Shown here piece by piece: positions 1 through 12,194 of a stretch of 64,000 nucleotides of DNA. This DNA comes from Microstegium vimineum (Eukaryota; Streptophyta; Magnoliopsida; Poales; Poaceae). Every line of letters begins with the position of its first letter. Position 1 is the stretch's first letter. The notes beneath the pieces were generated by a model that worked only from the letters and a program-made list of their open reading frames with translations, was not told the origin of the DNA and did not search any database. Location: the NCBI GenBank assembly GCA_022036555.1, contig CM039126.1, forward strand, positions 33,813,925-33,877,924, read 5' to 3'. Position numbers and translations under genes: made by a program.

Positions 1-435
1 GTTTGAGCCCTTTCAAAATGCCAGTTGCACATGAAGATTGGACCAACGTTCCCCTTCTGTTTCATCGTGATCCGAGCGAGAACGAAGGAGCTGAACGTTG
101 GAATCCATCTTCTTAACCCCCTCTCCTTCTTCTTCCTCCTCCTACCTTGTTCCTCTTTACAACTAGCAGATCTTCCACCACTCCTTGCATCCTTTCACAC
201 AAACCTTGATCCTCACCATGGCCCCACCAAGAAACAACAGAAAAATGCCACTCATCCCCTTCAATGGAAGCCTTTCCAAGGTCCAAGATCCCATCAACGC
301 CGACGCCATGGACTTCGAAGTTCTCGACGTTGCTCCCCTTGCCATGGTGCCACCGCCACCCCAGCTGAGCACCCCTAGGGGGGTCGACCGACCTCTAGCT
401 GGCACTCAGAGAGGGCGAGGAGCATTGCCCGATCA

Positions 436-958
436 ATGTCTCCTCGCCGCAATCTGACGCCAGTTGTGCGTCCAGTAACTCCCAAAATGTCAACCGCTAG
501 CCAATTGGGGGTGAAGAAGGACATCGTCTTCGCCACCGAAGGCGATATAAGCACGGGCTACACCAACTCGTACTCGCCATCGACACCGATGTGGATGTGC
601 CTTCAAAGGGCTCATGGTGGACCGGGGATGGGCAAGGTGCTTGTCCCTCCCCTCACTTCCAAGGATCGGAGGGAGACACGGAAATCCCTTGAGTCTGAGG
701 CTTCTTGCAAGTCGATCTGGCAGACTAGCAACCCGCCTTCCATCTCCAGCCCTCCAGGCCAATTCCAAGAGGAGGATGAGGAGAGTGATAGGAGAAGCTG
801 CTACGCATACTTGGTAGGCTTAGGGAGAGCAATACAAAGCTAGCGGAGAGGGTAGCAGAAGAAAGAATGGTGCGCTTAGACTTAGAAGATAGTTTCAATG
901 GTCTTCGCATTAGCACTAGTGTGAAGATCAAGCGCTTGGCCAAGGCTATAGAGAGGTA
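436..958 (+). pseudogene. Unrecognised retroelement ORF with coiled-coil C-terminus
   Basis: An ATG at 436 opens a reading frame of 135 codons ending in an acidic stretch (QEEDEESD). The frame then breaks at the GG at 791-792. One missing G would carry it on into a charged, helix-like tail (EKLLRILGRLRESN, later SVKIKRLAKAIER) that stops at 956-958. The tail looks like a coiled coil. Its place, about 1.8 kb before the 3' LTR, is where Athila-type elements carry an extra ORF after pol, but no envelope-like signal or membrane segment is visible. I do not recognise the family. Upstream, 185-457 is open in another frame (begins MAPPRNNRKMP at 218) and may be its lost 5' part. Confidence 0.35.
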
Positions 959-2720
959 GGATCTCTTTGCCCCTCCTTCTCCATAGATCACTAGTATCTC
1001 TAATAAGTTAGACACTTAGATTTGTTTTCAATCATTTCCCTTCATCAATGTAACTTGTGCTTAGAAAATATGAATTGAATAAAGATTTGGTTCTGCTGCT
1101 GTCTTACCCCAACAGAACCCCTGGATTTGATCTATATCTGTCCTGTGTTCTAGTGTGCTCCGAAATAGGTATGGGGGGGTGTCGGTCGACGCCCCAACAT
1201 GCCAATTCATTAGTTTGGCCACTAAGCCATGGTGTACATGGTCATGACACGTTCCACAAAAAAGTTGGACCTCAACGGACACGTTTGTGCAACGGCCGAT
1301 GCACCTTAGAGGCCAAAATGTAGAACTTACAAAGCAGATCAATGTTCAGAGATAAGGGATTCCAATTCAGAGACCGAAATGGCCAAATGGCCCGAAGTGA
1401 GGTCGGCCAACCTCACCTTGAGCCCTCTGGTCCACCAGCCAGCATCCACTCAACCTCAACATCCATTCTGTTTGGTTTGCCACGTCTCTCCCCTTTTTTC
1501 TTTATGTTTTTATTTTTTTCTCATTTCCCTTCTGAATAAAAATAAAATAAAAATAATTCCTTCATTAATCACTTGGTTTATTCCGCTTTTTAATATTAAA
1601 TAAAATAAGAAGATCACATCTGAATTTTAATTTGAAAAGTGACATGAGCTATGATGTTTAAAGGGAAAAAGTGTCATAAAGACAAATTCTAGCTTTTTGC
1701 TTATGCTAGTGGGAAAATACCTTGATAGGAAGATCATATTGACTAAGTTGTTGATTAATGTGATATAGTTCTCGGTTTATGATTCATACCCTTGCTATTT
1801 AAGGTTCTTGGAGATTAATTTTTGAAAATGTCATAAAACCATAATGTCATTACTCCTCTATATTGAGAAAATTCCTACCAAAGCCATAATGTTTATACAT
1901 GTTCAAAACCTTCCTCATATGCTTCTTGTTTTTGCTTTGAGTTTAATCAAACCTTTTGACCCTTGTTGAGAATTTTGTCATAGTTCAAAGATCAAGATCA
2001 CATACACACCACATATATTCGCTGCTTCTACACTGGAAGTACGCAAAACATGCCTTCCATTTACATGTACCGTGTTCATCCAATAAATACTCTAGAAATA
2101 AATGTTATGATCTCTCTCAAATTCCTTCAAAAGAGATATGGCTATCATAAATGAAAAATGATGAGCAAAAGCTCTCTAAAAAAATGAAATGATAGCCATG
2201 TCTCAAGTAATTCTAACGTTAGAGAGATCATATACATAATTAAGGAGTACATGCTAGTCATCTACCATTTTCCACACACATGCACATCTTGATCTAGGAT
2301 TATGACACTCTTCTCCTTGGATCCTTGTTTTGACTTTACAATACAAGTGATGCAAGTATGCAATATTTTTTATCCCTAACTAAGTTCCACATAAGCCTTT
2401 TAGAAGTAGGAAGATAAAGAGAAGGAAACCTCATGTTATGCCTCGGTAAGGATCATATACCTTGAGCGATCTAGAGTGTTATATGAGGAGTAAGTTGACT
2501 TATGAGCTTTCTTTTAAAAAAACTTATCAAAAACTCCAAGTACTAAAATATGATTTGGGAATATGATTTTGCCTTGAGAACTATTCCATTTCTCAACCTC
2601 TCAAGGATATATGTTAGCCAATACCACATATCCCACTTGTATGACAAAATGTCTTGAGTAAATCTTTATGCTTGCTTTATACTTTGAATAGCATAGCTAT
2701 GTTAACTTCTATTGTTTACT

Positions 2721-2754
2721 CGAGGACAAGAAAAGAGGTATGTATGGGGGATCT
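2721..2754 (+). other. Polypurine tract region of the Athila-like element
   Basis: A purine-rich stretch (cgaggacaagaaaagaggta, then a ggggga run) abuts the LTR start TGTTGACGG at 2755. It resembles the stretch before the 3' LTR of the element at 8473-16378 (15126-15157). Plus-strand priming of reverse transcription would start here. This is what identifies the LTR at 2755 as a 3' LTR rather than a solo LTR. Confidence 0.6.
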
Positions 2755-4267
2755 TGTTGACGGTAAGAATGACCCTTTTTGTTACTATCAAAATACCGTC
2801 AACATCCTCAGAATAGAAGAAAGGCAAGCATAACATGAATATATTTTAACCAATAACTAGTTCCACATGTCCCTTGAATATTTGAGTGCAGCTAATGACA
2901 AATGGGGGCATTTGGGAGCCAGTGGGCCCACTTAGGGGGTCGACTGACCTCCCTATGGGGCCACTGAGGCCTCTCATGCCCCCATGATCAAAGTAACACC
3001 TTCCCAAGTGATCTTGCACCCTTGGATCCACTCTATGATACATTTCAATGGTTCTAGATTAAAGCACGAGGATCCATGGGCCCACACCATGGAGATCAAC
3101 GTGACAATTATCTCAGAACAAACACCCAAAGCATATGACATGTGGGACCAACGTCTAGAAGGTAGAGGTGGGCCAAAGACCCCATGAGGAGGTCGACCAA
3201 CCTCTCATTGGGCCCACCAGCCCCCCATTTGGTCCCTGACCAGTGGGGCGCCATCTAGAAGGATGAGAGAAGGCCCACAGGCCATAGGGGGGTTGGCTGA
3301 CCTCCCCCTAGATTGGTGCAGAGCCCAGTGACCCCCCACATGCTAAACACATGTTGGATATCACTACCATCCATCCTAAGGTGGTTTAGAGTCGGTTTGA
3401 TCCTACGGTGGCTGATGAAGGTGACGCGGATCGCTGACATGGCACTAGAGTAGCCCCTACTCCACCTCTAGCTATAAATAGCCCCCTAGAGCTCTCTTAT
3501 CATTCATGCCTCATTGGAGAAACTAGTTAGCTTAGCGGAGCTCTACAGTAGTGCTATGCTAGTTGGAGGAGAGTGAGGGAAGTCTTCTAGAGAAAGCCCC
3601 AGGCCTGTCGGGAATCTTCTCCGGAGCTGCACCTTGGCGGATGTGAGTCTCTTGTAAGTTCAACACTTGTAAGTGATTCTTACGAGTTATTTATAGCATT
3701 TAATATTCTAAATCTGGTTTAGCTGTTATACATCTTTTCGTGCTTGTTCATCGCTTTACTCTGAGTGAAGTGCTTTAATCTTAGGCCAAAGTTAAAGTAG
3801 TAAGATTGGTGTAGACGTGGTGTCTAAACTTGATCTTTCCTTTGTAAACCGCTTATCGCACAGATTGTTTGTGGTAGCTAGTAGGTAGTGATAGACCTAT
3901 CTAATCCTTTTATTCCACCACGTGTGTAATATAAGTTCTTAAAAGGTAGGGCCTCAATACAACATGATGGCGCGGTCTGGTTAGAGTTTTGCCCTCTTTC
4001 TGATCTATCTCATCGCCTCCTGCATGAGAAGGGCTGATAAAGCCAGTATAACTAGCTTTACCTTGTTAGATATCCTTGCTATATCGAACCTCTCAACCCA
4101 GTTATCACAGTATCCCTTGATCCATCATACGACATATCCCTCTTCCTAGTTATCTCACTTCTCGTTCCCTGTGGAAAATATGATACCTGGAATACTCCCA
4201 GTGAAAGCTACACTTGACAACCATACGCTTGCGGTCTTTTATCTGTTTGCCACCTTTGGTGTCAACA
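2755..4267 (+). repeat. 3' LTR of the Athila-like element
   Basis: A 1,513-bp LTR running from TGTTGACGGTAAGAATGACC to GGTGTCAACA (TG...CA). A promoter-like TATAAATA lies at about 3473. The family is confirmed by a second, inverted copy at 6400-7984: the end of this LTR (4140-4267) reads as the reverse complement of 6400-6530. The 3' flank is gtgcc; the matching 5' target duplication is outside the window. The element landed in the coding remnant of a Sirevirus-like element (4268 onward). Confidence 0.75.
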
Positions 4268-5913
4268 GTGCCACGGATTTCTCATGAGCTTGAGCACTCC
4301 CCCTTAGTTTTTCTGATCTACAAGATGAATGAAGTGATTGATGGTCGTCGAGGCAGCAGAGTTCTAAGAGTTCTTCGCCAAGCTATCCTGACCAGAGAGA
4401 TGGATAATATACACACCTAGGATGAGGCGATCTGTGCCGTGGCACAGACCGAGCTTGCTGACCTCGAGAGGTAGGAGGACTTAGATCAGGGCACTTCACC
4501 AATCCCCTAAGACAGGAAGGGCGAGGACTACCATCCTATTCCTCCTCGTCCAGCAACAGCTCATGACACAGAGGTCGGTCCTTCCAACGTAGCTCCACTG
4601 CCGCCTCATTCAGACCCGGCCCTCCAAAGGATCTTGGACAGGCTACAGGAGCAGTAGGGCTCCATGGTTATGATGATGAGTTAGGTTTAGTCCTAACAGG
4701 ATCAGTTCCAGCAGCAGTTGCTTGCATCTCAGGCTTAGACGATGTAGTTCATGATTCACATTCTTTAGCACACTAGAGCTCCTCCTCCATCGTTTCTTCA
4801 GAGGCCGCCAAAGTTTCAGCTTGGCCCACCGCCCAGTCCTTCAGTTCCTCCTCAGTTTGGGAAGTTTGCGGGTCCCTCTACTTAGCCTCCATATGGATAG
4901 TCACCTAGACATACAGCTCAGCCTCCGCCACCTGGAGTACCTTACCACGTCCAATACCCGGCACCCTTGTCTTCCTACTACGGTCAACTAGTGGCCTCCA
5001 CTACAAGTACCTAGGTCGCCCGGCTACTCTTCCAGGACCGTCTCAGCCAGTGACCCCCACTCCAGCTACACAGTCCTCTGGTGGCCATTAGAGTGTGGGT
5101 CCTTCAGCTCAATTACAGTCTTCGGTTTGCCAGGTCACTCAATGATCTGACTCATTCAAGCAGACGACATAGTTCACTCCGATCACCACAAGTTTCACCC
5201 CTTACTCAGCGTCGACTGGCTTTGGTGCTACATTGACCTCACCGGTCTTGCCGTCCGGCTGAGTACCAGCCCTCTTCGCCAGAGCCCGCACCATAGAATG
5301 GTGGCACCTTTCCTTCCTCGGTGTCTTCGTCAGAGATTACACCTCAGGGCCCTACCACTACTATTACTACTCCTCCAGTGGTCTAGCCAGACGAGACTCC
5401 AACGGCTAGTGAGCCCCAGGTACAAACTGATGAGGCTTCAGTGTTAGAGACACCACTTCCAGTCCCTGCTACAGAGTCAACGATTGCTCCTTCTGTCTCG
5501 CTCCAGCTCTAGACTTGCCTAGTTCAGAGGCACCCTCAGAGTCACAGACTGAGTCTGTGGCACCTTCAGAGACAGCAGCTCCTGAGACAGAGTATTTAGC
5601 CGCATCGGCAGCGGTTGTTATAGCTACTACTTCAGAGGTGTCTGCTAACACTATGGCTACAACTCCCATTACAACTTCCACTTCATTTGAGCAGCCATAG
5701 TTAGTTTCCTCTCCTACAGCAGCTCTAGACATAGTGGGTCAGAGTGTTGACAGTGACTCGAGCCCAGACTTCGACTATGACCAGTTCGACCTTCGCCCTT
5801 GTGATCCGCTGCTCCCTGCCCGACACTTAGTTTTTGGTGCCTTGTCACCAAAGGGGGAGAGTGAGAGTATGCTAGAGTTAGGGGGAGATGAGAGAGAGAT
5901 TTGGATCTTTTGA
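4268..5913 (+). pseudogene. Sirevirus-like Copia extra ORF (degraded, Pro/Gln-rich)
   Basis: Read with stops ignored, one frame gives a long Gln/Pro-rich protein: an N-terminal helical part (RRGSRVLRVLRQAILTREMD), then Gln-rich (QDQFQQQLLASQ) and Pro-rich (RPPKFQLGPPPSPSVPPQF) tracts, then an acidic end (DSDSSPDFDYDQFD) before a TGA at about 5911. Most in-frame stops are TAG where Gln is expected. The position between pol (not in the window) and the 3' LTR matches the extra, sometimes called envelope-like, ORF of Sireviruses. No signal peptide or membrane segment is seen, so an envelope role is not claimed. The Athila-like element at 1-4267 removed or displaced the upstream part. Confidence 0.5.
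5849..5900 (+). other. Additional polypurine-tract-like motifs
   Basis: Two purine runs, aaagggggagagtgagag near 5850 and agggggagatgagagagag near 5880, lie about 450 bp upstream of the proper polypurine tract at 6323. Multiple polypurine tracts upstream of the 3' LTR are a reported feature of Sireviruses (recalled from the literature). Confidence 0.5.
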
Positions 5914-6064
5914 TGTGTTATCTTTCTCATACTCATGCATCATGTTTATCCCTCTCCATGCATTTGCTTTTTTGTGCTGCTACTCTTGCATGTGAATTTT
6001 GTGCTTTCACTCTTATATGATGATATGTCACTTGCTTATGCCTATGATATGCTTCCACTCTTTA

Positions 6065-6143
<79 letters not shown>
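6065..6143. repeat. Compound (TA)n(TG)n microsatellite
   Basis: About 40 bp of alternating TA is followed by about 37 bp of alternating TG, lying in the untranslated 3' region of the Sirevirus-like element. Open frames across it are artefacts of the repeat. Confidence 0.95.
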
Positions 6144-6144
<1 letters not shown>

Positions 6145-6322
6145 GAGCATATCATCATGTACTTGTTCCCGATTCATATCCTTAGTACATATCGTGGCTT
6201 GGATTATTTAAGCATGTATTACTCATTCTTTTCACTAACCCATGCTTAGGTAAGCCAAGTCATTTGAAAAACCAAAATAAAACTCTCTTATCATACTCTA
6301 TGGCGTATTGTCATCAATCACC

Positions 6323-6336
6323 AAAAAGGGGGAGAT
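6323..6336 (+). other. Sirevirus polypurine tract
   Basis: The sequence aaaaagggggagat directly precedes the LTR start TGAAAGCATC at 6337. This is the usual arrangement at the 3' end of Copia elements of this group. Confidence 0.75.
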
Positions 6337-6399
6337 TGAAAGCATCTAGGCCCATAGTGTTTTCGTGATTAACGTCAATGCAAGATTACTATGAATAAA
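6337..6399 (+). repeat. Sirevirus-like 3' LTR, segment 1 of 3
   Basis: The LTR starts TGAAAGCATCTAGGCCC. Two later insertions split it. The segments 6337-6399, 7985-8472 and 16384-17405 add up to about 1.57 kb, close to the 1,555 bp of the uninterrupted copy at 46489-48043. The start also matches the truncated copy at 25766. Confidence 0.75.
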
Positions 6400-7984
6400 T
6401 GTTGACACCAGAAGTGGCAAACGGGTAAAAGACCGCAAACATACGGCTGTCAAGTGTAGCTTTTACCATGAGTATTCCAGGTATCATATTTTCCTCAGGG
6501 AACAAGAAGTGAATTAACTAGTGATTAAGGTTATGTAATATGATGAGACAAGGGAGACTATGGTATTTGGGTTGAGAGGTTCACTGTAGCAGAGATATCT
6601 AACTAGGAAAGCTGGTTATACTGGCTTTATCAGCCCTTGTCTTACAGGAGGCGATGGGATAGATCAGTAAGAGACAAAACTCCGACCGGACCACGCCATC
6701 ATGTAGTATTGAGGCCCTACCTTTTAAGAACTTATGTTACACACATGGTGGAATACAAAGACCAGACAAGGCTGTCACCACCTTCTATCTACCGCAAACA
6801 ATCCATGCCATAAGTGGTTTACAAAGGCAAGATCTAGTCTAGATACCACGTCTACACTATTCTTACTACTTTAACCCTAGCATAAGGCTAAAGCACTCTA
6901 CTTAAAGTAAAGCAATGAACAAGCGTGAAAATATGTATAACAACTATGCCAAAATTAGAAGATCAAATACTAAAAGAACTCAGATGTATCACTTACAAGT
7001 GTATAACTTACAAGAGGATCGCATCCGCTGAGGTACAGCTTGGAGAAGATGCCAGACAGGCCCGGCTCTCCTCCAGACTCTCCTCATTCTCTTCCAACTA
7101 GCATAGCACTACTGCAAAGCTTCGCTTAAGATACTAGAGAGTGGTTTCCTCTAATGTGTCATGGGTGAGAGTGAGGGCCTACGGGGGTATTTATAGCCCA
7201 AGGTGGAGTAGGGGCTACTACATTGCCACGTTAGCGATTTAAGGAGCTTCAATCTTGAGCCTTTGGATCCACTGCCTTAGAACCGCCTTAGAATGGAGGG
7301 CTTTGATCTCCAACATGTGTTAAATGCGTGGGGGAGTCACCAGGAGCTTCGGATGGTATTAGGGGTATCGACCGATACCCCTATGACACGTGGGCCCTAC
7401 CACTCATTCTAGAAGGTGTCCCCACTAGTCAGGGGACTTAGTGGTGGCCTCTGGGCCTCTTTTGGGTATCGACCAGCCCCCCTATGGGGTCTTGGGCCCA
7501 CCCAGGCCTGCTAGAAGGTGCCCCACTAGTCCGGGACCAAGTAGGTGGTGATAGGCCCTAGTAGGGTATCGGCCGACCCCCCTAGGGGTCTCAGGCACAC
7601 CACCTTCTTCTAGAAGGTGGTCCCATTTTTCTGAGATGTTTGTCACGTTGGTTTTCTTAATGTGGTCCCATGGATCCATGTGAAGTGAATATGAGCCGTT
7701 GGGAGAAAGCACAGGATGATCCAAGGATGGAGGATCACTTGGCAGTGCTTCTCTTGGATCATGGCCAGAGTGAGAGGCTAGTGGGCCCAAGGTGGGGTCA
7801 GCCGACCCTACAATGTGAGTCCCACTAGCTAATCTTGCTCCATTTACTCTAGTTCTGCATCAAATACTTCATGGACATGTGAAACTTGTTATTTTATATA
7901 ATATGCTCATGATATGCTTGTCTTCCTTCTATTCTGAGGCTGCTGATGGTATTTTGATGGTGACAAAATGGGTCATTCTTACCG
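6400..7984 (-). repeat. Solo LTR of the Athila-like family, inverted
   Basis: Reads as the reverse complement of the LTR at 2755-4267. It starts TGTTGACACC at 6400 (the reverse of the LTR end GGTGTCAACA) and ends at gggtcattcttaccg, missing about the last five LTR bases. A reversed TATAAATA lies near 7188. No internal region is attached, so it is a solo LTR. No target duplication is visible, probably because the right end lost a few bases. It sits in the Sirevirus 3' LTR; the uninterrupted copies at 25766 and 46489 show the joined target. Confidence 0.7.
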
Positions 7985-8472
7985 TGTGTTTTGCAGAGGC
8001 TAAGTAAGTTTGGTCATGGTAATGGATGATTGATTGGGCTATCACTGGTATCTGTGCCCCTTTTTGGAATCGTTTTGGTTTTCAAAGGATTGACGACAAG
8101 GATGAAGCATAGACTAGGTCTAAGTGTCGTTTGGAGTTGAGAGACACTTAGAGTAGTTTAGCACCTTTATTTTTCCTTTGGATGTACTATTAAGGGGGTA
8201 CTATCTAGTAGCTTGATCTAGGAGAGGCTAAGTGATTAGGTGTGGTGCACACTTGTGAAAACTAGCACTAGGCAGCTTTAGAAATAGTCCTTGGATCATG
8301 TGAGCAACCTCCATTTTGGAAGTGTGCTCATCTATCTCAAAAAGGGGCTCCGGACGCTAGTAGTTCCCTGGGTCTCGACCATTGGCTGTGTGTCCGGACC
8401 CTAGGGTTTGCTCAGCCGAGACAGTGCGTCCGAACGGTGTGAATAGTGGAGGGTCCGGACACGCTATAGCAT
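7985..8472 (+). repeat. Sirevirus-like 3' LTR, segment 2 of 3
   Basis: Continues the LTR from gtgttttgcagaggctaag and aligns by eye with 25830-26350. From about 8345 it contains several copies of a TCCGGA palindrome in the context (c/g)tccggac. Its last five bases, AGCAT (8468-8472), are the target duplication of the element inserted next. Confidence 0.75.
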
Positions 8473-9691
8473 TGTTGACGGTCCTTAAGTACTAACTTTA
8501 ACCGTCAACTAAACATGAAAAAGGATCCATATGAAATTCAAATCTAGATATAGGGGGGTTTAATAATGAAATTCCACAAGTTTTGGTGAATGTATGTTTC
8601 TACAGGGGGTTATCAGGAAATACCAAACAAAGGGCCACATGTCATGTTTACATAGAGATAATTATCAACCGCACAATTTTTTGTACTCTAGAAGGTTCCA
8701 GAAGACATAAGAACGAACGGGAGGTGGAACGGGCCCGGAGCCAGGGCCCCACCCTAGCCCGTAGGACGCCTGCCCTACCCCTCTAGCCAATTAACTTCAA
8801 CTTCACGGATCATGCTCCACCGCCTTTGAGGATGAATCTAAACCCTTCACCTAAGGTCGGTTTGATCCGACGGTCCACGTTCATTTGAGGAGGCTATATA
8901 AGCAAGACCCCTGACCCCCTGAGGATCATTGCATCTCATTATTCTTTTCCAGAGCAAAAGCTATGGTGTCAATTATAAGTAGATAAGGAGAGAGGTCCTC
9001 TAGTTGTCTATATCTAGTTCTTCTATTTCTAGTTCATCTAGTTGTAATTAGAGGTGAGAGGGAGAGGAGGAGAGAGCTAGAAGGAGCCGGATCTGTCGGA
9101 TCTTCCTCAACATTGTACCTTTGCAGCATCTGGTTCTGAGCAATCTTCAGGTTCTTCATTTATTTAAGTATCTTATTTTAGCTCTTACTTTATTCTATTT
9201 ACGGGATCTCTGCTCGTATTGAGTGCTCTAGTTTACAATTGAAATTAGAGTAGTAAGCAATAGTGTAGACGTGGTGTCTAGACTATAGTTTACCTGAGTT
9301 TGCGCCCAATTCTACGGATAGTTGTGGTAGTCCCAGAGGTGACAGCTCTGTAAAGCCTTTGTAGTCCACCATGTTCGGGTTGGTATTTCGTAGAGCTTTT
9401 GGCAGCCTCCCCCCGACTACCTTTTTACCAGTCTTTGTCGAGAGTCGGGAAGGTACTATTGCCCCAAAGTAAGTAGAGTATCATGGGCCTTTGATTAGAT
9501 AAAACCCCTTAGAAAACTCTAAAATCTCTCTACCCATTTATCTTATCTATCCTTGGACGCTCTTAGTTCTTATCTAGTACACTTAATATTCCCCATGGAA
9601 ATCGATACCCTTTTGGAATACTCCCAGGTGAAAGCTACAGCGATATTCGTGCACTTGCGGATTTATCTGTGTGCATTAAGAAATACCAACA
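8473..9691 (+). repeat. 5' LTR of the 7.9-kb element
   Basis: 1,219 bp, from TGTTGACGGTCCTTAAGTAC to ...ACCAACA. TATATAAG at about 8895 is a likely core promoter. The LTR differs from its partner at 15158-16378 by scattered substitutions, so the insertion is not recent. Confidence 0.9.
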
Positions 9692-10266
9692 AGCTTTCTG
9701 CCACCTTACCATATTCATCTTACCAAAACTATAAATACTCTACTCCAAAGGGCGACTTGTTGGAGACTCCACCATCTTCACACCCTATTCTTATAAATGA
9801 CTATGAGCTTCGCCCTGCTTGTATAGCCATATTTCAAGAGAAATCTTTCTCTAGTCTTGGTTTAGTTTTAACTCCATTTGAAAATATGAATTATCCAAGT
9901 ATAGAGGAGACCCCAAACACGACCAATTCAAGAGTCACCAATCCAAGTGGAATTTTTAACATACATGAAGAATCAACCATAGAGACTGGAGAGGAAGATG
10001 ACATCAATGAGCATGGAATCTATTCCATAACCATCTCTTTAAATCCATGCTCATATGAGACATCTCCCATACCCATTGGTCTCTTTATTATTACCACACA
10101 TGACATCTTTAACACCCTCACACTTTCTGTTTACAAATACTTTAAAAGGGTGGTTGTTGATGCATATGTTTATCATAAATATTGTAGATCTCGTTATGTA
10201 AATCTTGAGATAGGTAATAGTAGGGAAACCATGTCGCTAAAAACTCATCTTAAAATGTTTCCCTAG
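9692..10266 (+). pseudogene. Unrecognised internal ORF of the 7.9-kb element
   Basis: An open frame runs from inside the 5' LTR (ATG at 9553) to a stop at 10264-10266. The part specific to the element begins near 9692 and reads polar, acidic sequence such as SIEETPNTTNSR and ETGEEDDINEHG. It occupies the gag position, but no gag motif or zinc knuckle can be seen and the start codon lies in the LTR. Function unknown. Confidence 0.35.
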
Positions 10267-11513
10267 GACAAGCTTAGTGTCCTAAAACAAGCACCTCTGA
10301 GATCCTAACATAAGTGTTCACCTTTTTTGCCTACCCTTGTAAAGTGAGCATAGAAATATATGATTATATTCCTTTGGGTATTTTTGTCACTAACCTTTCC
10401 AGGTATAGAGCAGAAAGAATGAAGGAATGACAAACATAAGGTATGTCCAACAATCATCATGCAACTTTGAATTTCATTCATCCAATCTTGATTTTTGCAA
10501 AATTCAAGCTTGGGGGATAACCCATCGTAAAAACATCTTTTTCCATGTTGCTACATTATCTTAGTTGTCCCTACGTTTAAGGCATGCTCAAATTATTAAA
10601 TCAAAATCATGCTCCCTCATCCTCACTTGAGTAAATCTCCATATTACTTTCATGCTACCTTTTTCTGCTATAGTGTATGTCTAGGTTTAGAAGTATTTTC
10701 ATCTCCCTTTTTAATTATGCATGGTGCTTAGTTTAAAGGTATTTGGATATTACTTCTAAATGATTTTTAATTTAACCGTAGTGCTTAGGTTAAAATGTCT
10801 TCCTAAATCAAGTAGATATTGGATATTTTGTTAGACTAACCCTTGCAGGAAAACTTTCAATATCATATTGGAAAGTCCTAAGATGAACTCATACTAAGAT
10901 GAAGAGAGACACATGAACTTCAATAACCTTCACAAGAGAGACGCAACTAATTCATCATGATGAATTCCATGGAGCAAGAAGAAGACATCTACAATCAAGC
11001 CACTCAATCCATGGAAGAGGGTGAAAAAACTTCAAGACAAGATCAACTAAAATTTCAAGATCAATAGAACAAGGATGAGAGGAGTGGAATAAGAAGACAA
11101 GTTGTTAATGCATAACCAGTTGATCAAGGAAAGTTTCCATGAAGGTACGATGTCGTCATTCTCCAATGACAAAGGTAAATGTAAGTAATCACCACTCTAG
11201 AAGTTTTTCTTTGATTCTGGTATTCACATAAACAAAGATCTAAACATGTCTGAGCTGCAACTTTACATGATCCAAACTAATTAACTCAACATATTAGTTC
11301 TTTAAAGATTGATCCTAGTACCACTTCTTAATATCATAGTATTAACCATATGGGCTAAAATGTTGCACATCCAACTTTGGGAAGATGATAAGCTTAATTG
11401 ATACATGTTTATAGACAATCTTTCTATTTGTTAAAGCAATCTAATATGTCAAGTGTTTTTGAAATACTACATTCATGCTCGTCCTCTGGTCTTATCACAC
11501 ATGTCATGGTTAA

Positions 11514-12076
11514 ATGAAATATAAGAACATCAACTCAATTTTTCTCAATGTGTTTAGGCTAGAGAATAACAACTTTTGGTTCTGTTGGTGTTTTCCCACC
11601 AGTAGAGCCCATGCACTTGATCTTTGCCTTGTTTTTATGAGTAGGACACTTCTTCACCGTACCATAAAGAGCATGGGTGGAAGACACCCTACCAATGAAG
11701 AAAGGGTATGCAGGGAGACTTATCATCCCAATCTCCATTAGAGCTTACACTTTTAAAGAAGTGGTCTGTGACCTTGGAGCAAGTGTCAACATCATGCCAA
11801 CTTGCAGATCAGACACTATGCTATCCCAAGGGAGTTCTTGAAGATAGTTTCATAGGAGTTGGACACTGGTTCATATCGGTAGACTTTGAGGTTGAAGAAA
11901 CAGATGGAGTGCCAAGATATGTTTCACAATCAAGGATGGGAAGGAGAAGTTCACTCCCGAGAAGCCTACACTTAAGGTTCCTACTCATCCTCATACGCCG
12001 TACACCTACGAGGATACAACTGCAAGCTACAAGGAAGAACAACATCAACAATAGAAGGAGGAAGAATAAATCTTAA
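11514..12076 (+). pseudogene. Aspartic protease remnant 1 (Athila-type)
   Basis: Around 11760-11800 one frame reads VVCDLGASVNIMP, the Athila-type retroviral protease motif with the catalytic Asp in DLGAS. A second frame (ATG at 11708) continues the domain as QLADQTLCYPKGVLED and ISVDFEVEETDG, which correspond to later parts of the same fold. The link between them is lost by deletion and frameshift. The catalytic and C-terminal parts are thus both present but not in one frame. Confidence 0.5.
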
Positions 12077-12194
12077 CAACCAAGAGAAGACTCTGTGTGG
12101 ATGGTCAACACTATCGATTTAGGGTTTCATCACCTCCTTCTATCACCATTACCGCGCTAAGCTAGATGATCCAGGAGTACCTAACATTGATTCC

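Larger units (their letters stand above)
1..2754 (+). mobile_element. Athila-like Ty3/Gypsy element, 3' internal region (left end outside window)
   Basis: This is the internal 3' part of an LTR retrotransposon whose 3' LTR begins at 2755. The assignment rests on a purine-rich stretch directly before that LTR and on recognisable similarity to the 3' internal part of the complete element at 8473-16378: compare 1920-2045 with 14035-14155, and 2330-2370 with 14675-14715. No reverse transcriptase or integrase can be read. One degraded coding region (436-958) remains. About 1000-2700 is AT-rich non-coding sequence. The Athila-like label is an inference from the relative, which carries an Athila-type protease motif. 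Confidence 0.65.

Noticed and set aside
5935..6249. 104-codon ORF with TM-like and Cys/Val repeats
   Set aside because: Its centre is the (TA)n(TG)n microsatellite; the frame is open only because of the repeat.
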